Below are positions 32,492 through 34,010 of a stretch of DNA of 34,010 nucleotides, in pieces; positions within the stretch are counted from its first letter, which is position 1; each line of letters opens with the position of its first letter. This stretch comes from Solirubrobacterales bacterium (lineage in GTDB: Bacteria; Actinomycetota; Thermoleophilia; Solirubrobacterales; 70-9): NCBI GenBank assembly GCA_020438425.1, contig JAGQUQ010000019.1, positions 1-34,010 on the forward strand, given 5' to 3'. A model generated the notes under the pieces. The model searched no databases, had not been told where the DNA came from, and saw only the letters and a list, made by a program, of their open reading frames with translations. A program made the position numbers and the translations under genes.

Positions 32492-33238
32492 ATGTCCGGT
32501 CACTCGAAATGGTCTTCGATCAAACACAAAAAAGGTGCTGCCGACGCGAAGCGTGGACAGCTGTTCACCAAGCTTGCCCGGGCGATCACTATCGCCGCCC
32601 GGGAAGGTGGCGGTGACCCTGACGGCAACCCTGCCCTGGCGACCGCAATCCAAAAGGCAAGGGCCCAGTCGATGCCCAAGGCGAACATCGAGAAGGCCAT
32701 CGATCGCGGAACCGGAGAGGGTGACGACGCGGTCGTCGTCGAACGGATCCAGTTCGAGGGCTACGGTCCCGGTGGAGCCGCGATCCTGGTCGACGCTCTG
32801 ACCGATAACCGCAACCGGACGAGCGCCGAAGTGCGCCACGCCTTCACCAAGCATGGCGGAAGCCTCGGCGAGCCCGGTTCGGTCGCCTGGATGTTCGAAA
32901 CCCACGGGGTGGTCGTCGTCGATGGTGAATCCAACAGCGAGGACGACCTGATGGGTGCGATCGATGCCGGTGCCAGCGACGTGCTCGAGGAAGAAGGCAA
33001 GTTGCGGGTTCTGGCTGAGCCAACTGACCTCACCGCGGTCAGGGAAGCGATCGCCGCCGATGGAATCGAGATCGAGTCATTCGGTCTGGAAGTGATTCCG
33101 AAGAACACCGTGGAGATCGAGGAATCCGACGCGGGAACTCTGATCAAGCTCCTCGACGCGATCGAGGACCAGGACGACGTCAACGAAGTCCACGCCAACT
33201 TCGACATTCCTGAGGAAGTACTCGAGAAGTTGGCCTAG
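32492..33238 (+). CDS. yebC: YebC/PmpR-family protein (TACO1-like)
   Basis: This 248-residue protein of the YebC/TACO1 family starts with the signature MSGHSKWSSIKHKKGAADAK. It continues with GNPALATAIQKARAQSMPKANIEKAI and GYGPGGAAILVDALTDNRNRT. Members have been described as DNA-binding regulators and more recently as translation factors that relieve ribosome pausing at proline stretches; the sequence does not tell which role applies. It precedes ruvC, the usual yebC-ruvC-ruvA-ruvB order. Confidence 0.95.
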   Translation: MSGHSKWSSIKHKKGAADAKRGQLFTKLARAITIAAREGGGDPDGNPALATAIQKARAQSMPKANIEKAIDRGTGEGDDAVVVERIQFEGYGPGGAAILVDALTDNRNRTSAEVRHAFTKHGGSLGEPGSVAWMFETHGVVVVDGESNSEDDLMGAIDAGASDVLEEEGKLRVLAEPTDLTAVREAIAADGIEIESFGLEVIPKNTVEIEESDAGTLIKLLDAIEDQDDVNEVHANFDIPEEVLEKLA

Positions 33239-33244
33239 CCCCAC

Positions 33245-33274
33245 CGTGCGGCGCCAGGAACCACCAGCCGCACG
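33245..33274 (+). terminator. Hairpin after yebC
   Basis: CGTGCGGC (33245-33252) and GCCGCACG (33267-33274) form a perfect 8-bp stem over 14 nt, 6 bp after the yebC stop. Without a U-tract it may terminate or attenuate transcription into ruvC. Confidence 0.5.
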
Positions 33275-33431
33275 CTGTCTTCGTCGGACGCTCGACGGTT
33301 CGGGAACGTACGGAAGTACGCCCCCTTCACCGCCTTCGCTTTCCTCCTCGTCAGCGAACGGCTGGAGGCCCCTGGCATCCACACTCGCCCGGCAAAAGAG
33401 GCATCCGATGGTGTGTGGAGAATGGGGTCCA

Positions 33432-33965
33432 ATGAGGGTTGTGATGGGCATTGACCCGGGAACTGCCAATCTTGGCTTCGGTGTGGTTCGGATTGAAGGG
33501 GGACACATGGTCGCCCTCGACGGGGGTGTGATCGAAACTGCCTCTTCGGATCCGATCGAGAAGCGCCTCAGCGAGATCCACTCTGCGCTTTCGCGGCTGA
33601 TCAAGTGGCATCAGCCGGTCGCGCTGGCGATCGAGGACCTCTATTTCGGCAAGAACGTCGGCTCGGCGATGAAGGTCGGCCAGGCATCGGGCGTGACGAT
33701 GCTGGCGGCCGCGCAATGCGAAGTGCCCTGCTTCACCTACACGCCCCAGGCGATAAAGACCTCGGTATGCGGATCGGGTAATGCCGCCAAGCGACAGGTG
33801 CAGAAGATGGTCGCGACCCTCCTTAACCTGAATGAAGTGCCGCAGCCGGATCATGCGGCTGATGCTTTGGCCGTGGCGATCTGTCACGGCGGGACCGCTG
33901 GCCACCGGGACGCGACCGAGGCCGCGCTGGCCGGGTCAGCCCAGGCCATGCGGGTGGCGAGTTGA
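33432..33965 (+). CDS. ruvC: Holliday junction endonuclease RuvC
   Basis: RuvC cuts Holliday junctions handled by RuvAB. From ATG 33432 it has 177 residues. The acidic residues expected of the RNase H-like fold are visible: D8 in MGIDPGTANLG, E68 in ALAIEDLYF and H141/D144 in PDHAADALAVA. The open frame extends upstream to 33246 but those residues are Arg/Pro-rich and not family-like. The stop overlaps the TTG start of ruvA. The 193-bp gap from yebC is unusually long. Confidence 0.95.
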   Translation: MRVVMGIDPGTANLGFGVVRIEGGHMVALDGGVIETASSDPIEKRLSEIHSALSRLIKWHQPVALAIEDLYFGKNVGSAMKVGQASGVTMLAAAQCEVPCFTYTPQAIKTSVCGSGNAAKRQVQKMVATLLNLNEVPQPDHAADALAVAICHGGTAGHRDATEAALAGSAQAMRVAS

Positions 33966-34010
33966 TCGCCACGGTTCGCGGCGAAGTCCTGGTGCGGCGT
34001 TCCGATCACG
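33962..34010 (+). CDS. ruvA: Holliday junction helicase subunit RuvA, first 16 codons
   Basis: A TTG overlapping the ruvC stop begins MIATVRGEVLVRRSDH, which matches the conserved RuvA N-terminus (MI-x-x-[LV]-R-G). The gene runs off the window. RuvA tetramers bind the Holliday junction and load RuvB. Identification rests on this short N-terminus and on the position after ruvC. Confidence 0.8.
   Translation, partial: MIATVRGEVLVRRSDH

Noticed and set aside
33235..33432. 65-codon minus-strand frame in the yebC-ruvC gap
   Set aside because: It has no ribosome site, starts inside the ruvC start region and coincides with hairpins. I prefer a structured leader.

Overview
The window comes from a high-GC actinomycete-type chromosome. 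The order tlyA, nadK, recN, steA, steB, pyrG ... xerD matches the Mycobacterium tuberculosis Rv1694-Rv1701 block, with recognisable insertions. Together with DUF3866, a c-di-AMP (ydaO-type) riboswitch, frequent GTG/TTG starts and -10-like TANNNT boxes placed 6-7 nt before start codons, this points to Actinomycetota. A Thermoleophilia/Solirubrobacterales-like lineage is my best guess, but that is inference. No phage, insertion sequence, integron or CRISPR array is visible. Most of the window is ordinary core genome with a few accessory stretches.

Region 1 (1-12252, mostly +): the 5' part of a membrane protein on the minus strand, then tlyA-nadK, recN under a LexA-type operator, steA, steB, a MraY-like membrane protein whose start is unclear, pyrG, a DUF6790-like membrane protein, an M20 peptidase, DUF3866 and xerD. 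Region 2 (12253-17080): mutM, recO, dgt and dnaG (DNA repair, dNTP control, replication) and tRNA-Asn. Two places in these regions carry a shared palindromic repeat (392-435; 12267-12378).

Region 3 (17096-24637): a minus-strand pair of an MGT-type glycosyltransferase and a short-chain dehydrogenase; an orphan Hpt-domain protein; a 416-bp gene-free stretch with four strong hairpins, one with perfect 20-bp arms; a tRNA with a CAU anticodon; a c-di-AMP riboswitch directly in front of a secreted protein of unknown function; a large O-acyltransferase of the OafA type; a ZIP metal transporter split by a -1 frameshift; and a DsbA-like protein.

Region 4 (24703-29176): a copper-handling cluster. It holds two small membrane proteins that share a GRYxGEE motif, a secreted His-rich membrane-anchored protein, a CopC-CopD fusion and two tandem YcnI/DUF1775 proteins. 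It is followed by a convergent Zn-ribbon-like small protein.

Region 5 (29573-34010): an RpiR-type regulator, pdxS-pdxT (vitamin B6 synthesis), a small membrane protein, yebC, ruvC and the first codons of ruvA. A second dispersed element, a hairpin with different but self-complementary arms plus a near-identical 36-bp tail, follows both nadK and pdxT.

The items I consider most worth following are the riboswitch with its unknown target, the hairpin-rich spacer, the hairpin-plus-tail repeat with compensatory arm changes, and the copper cluster with its small accessory proteins.
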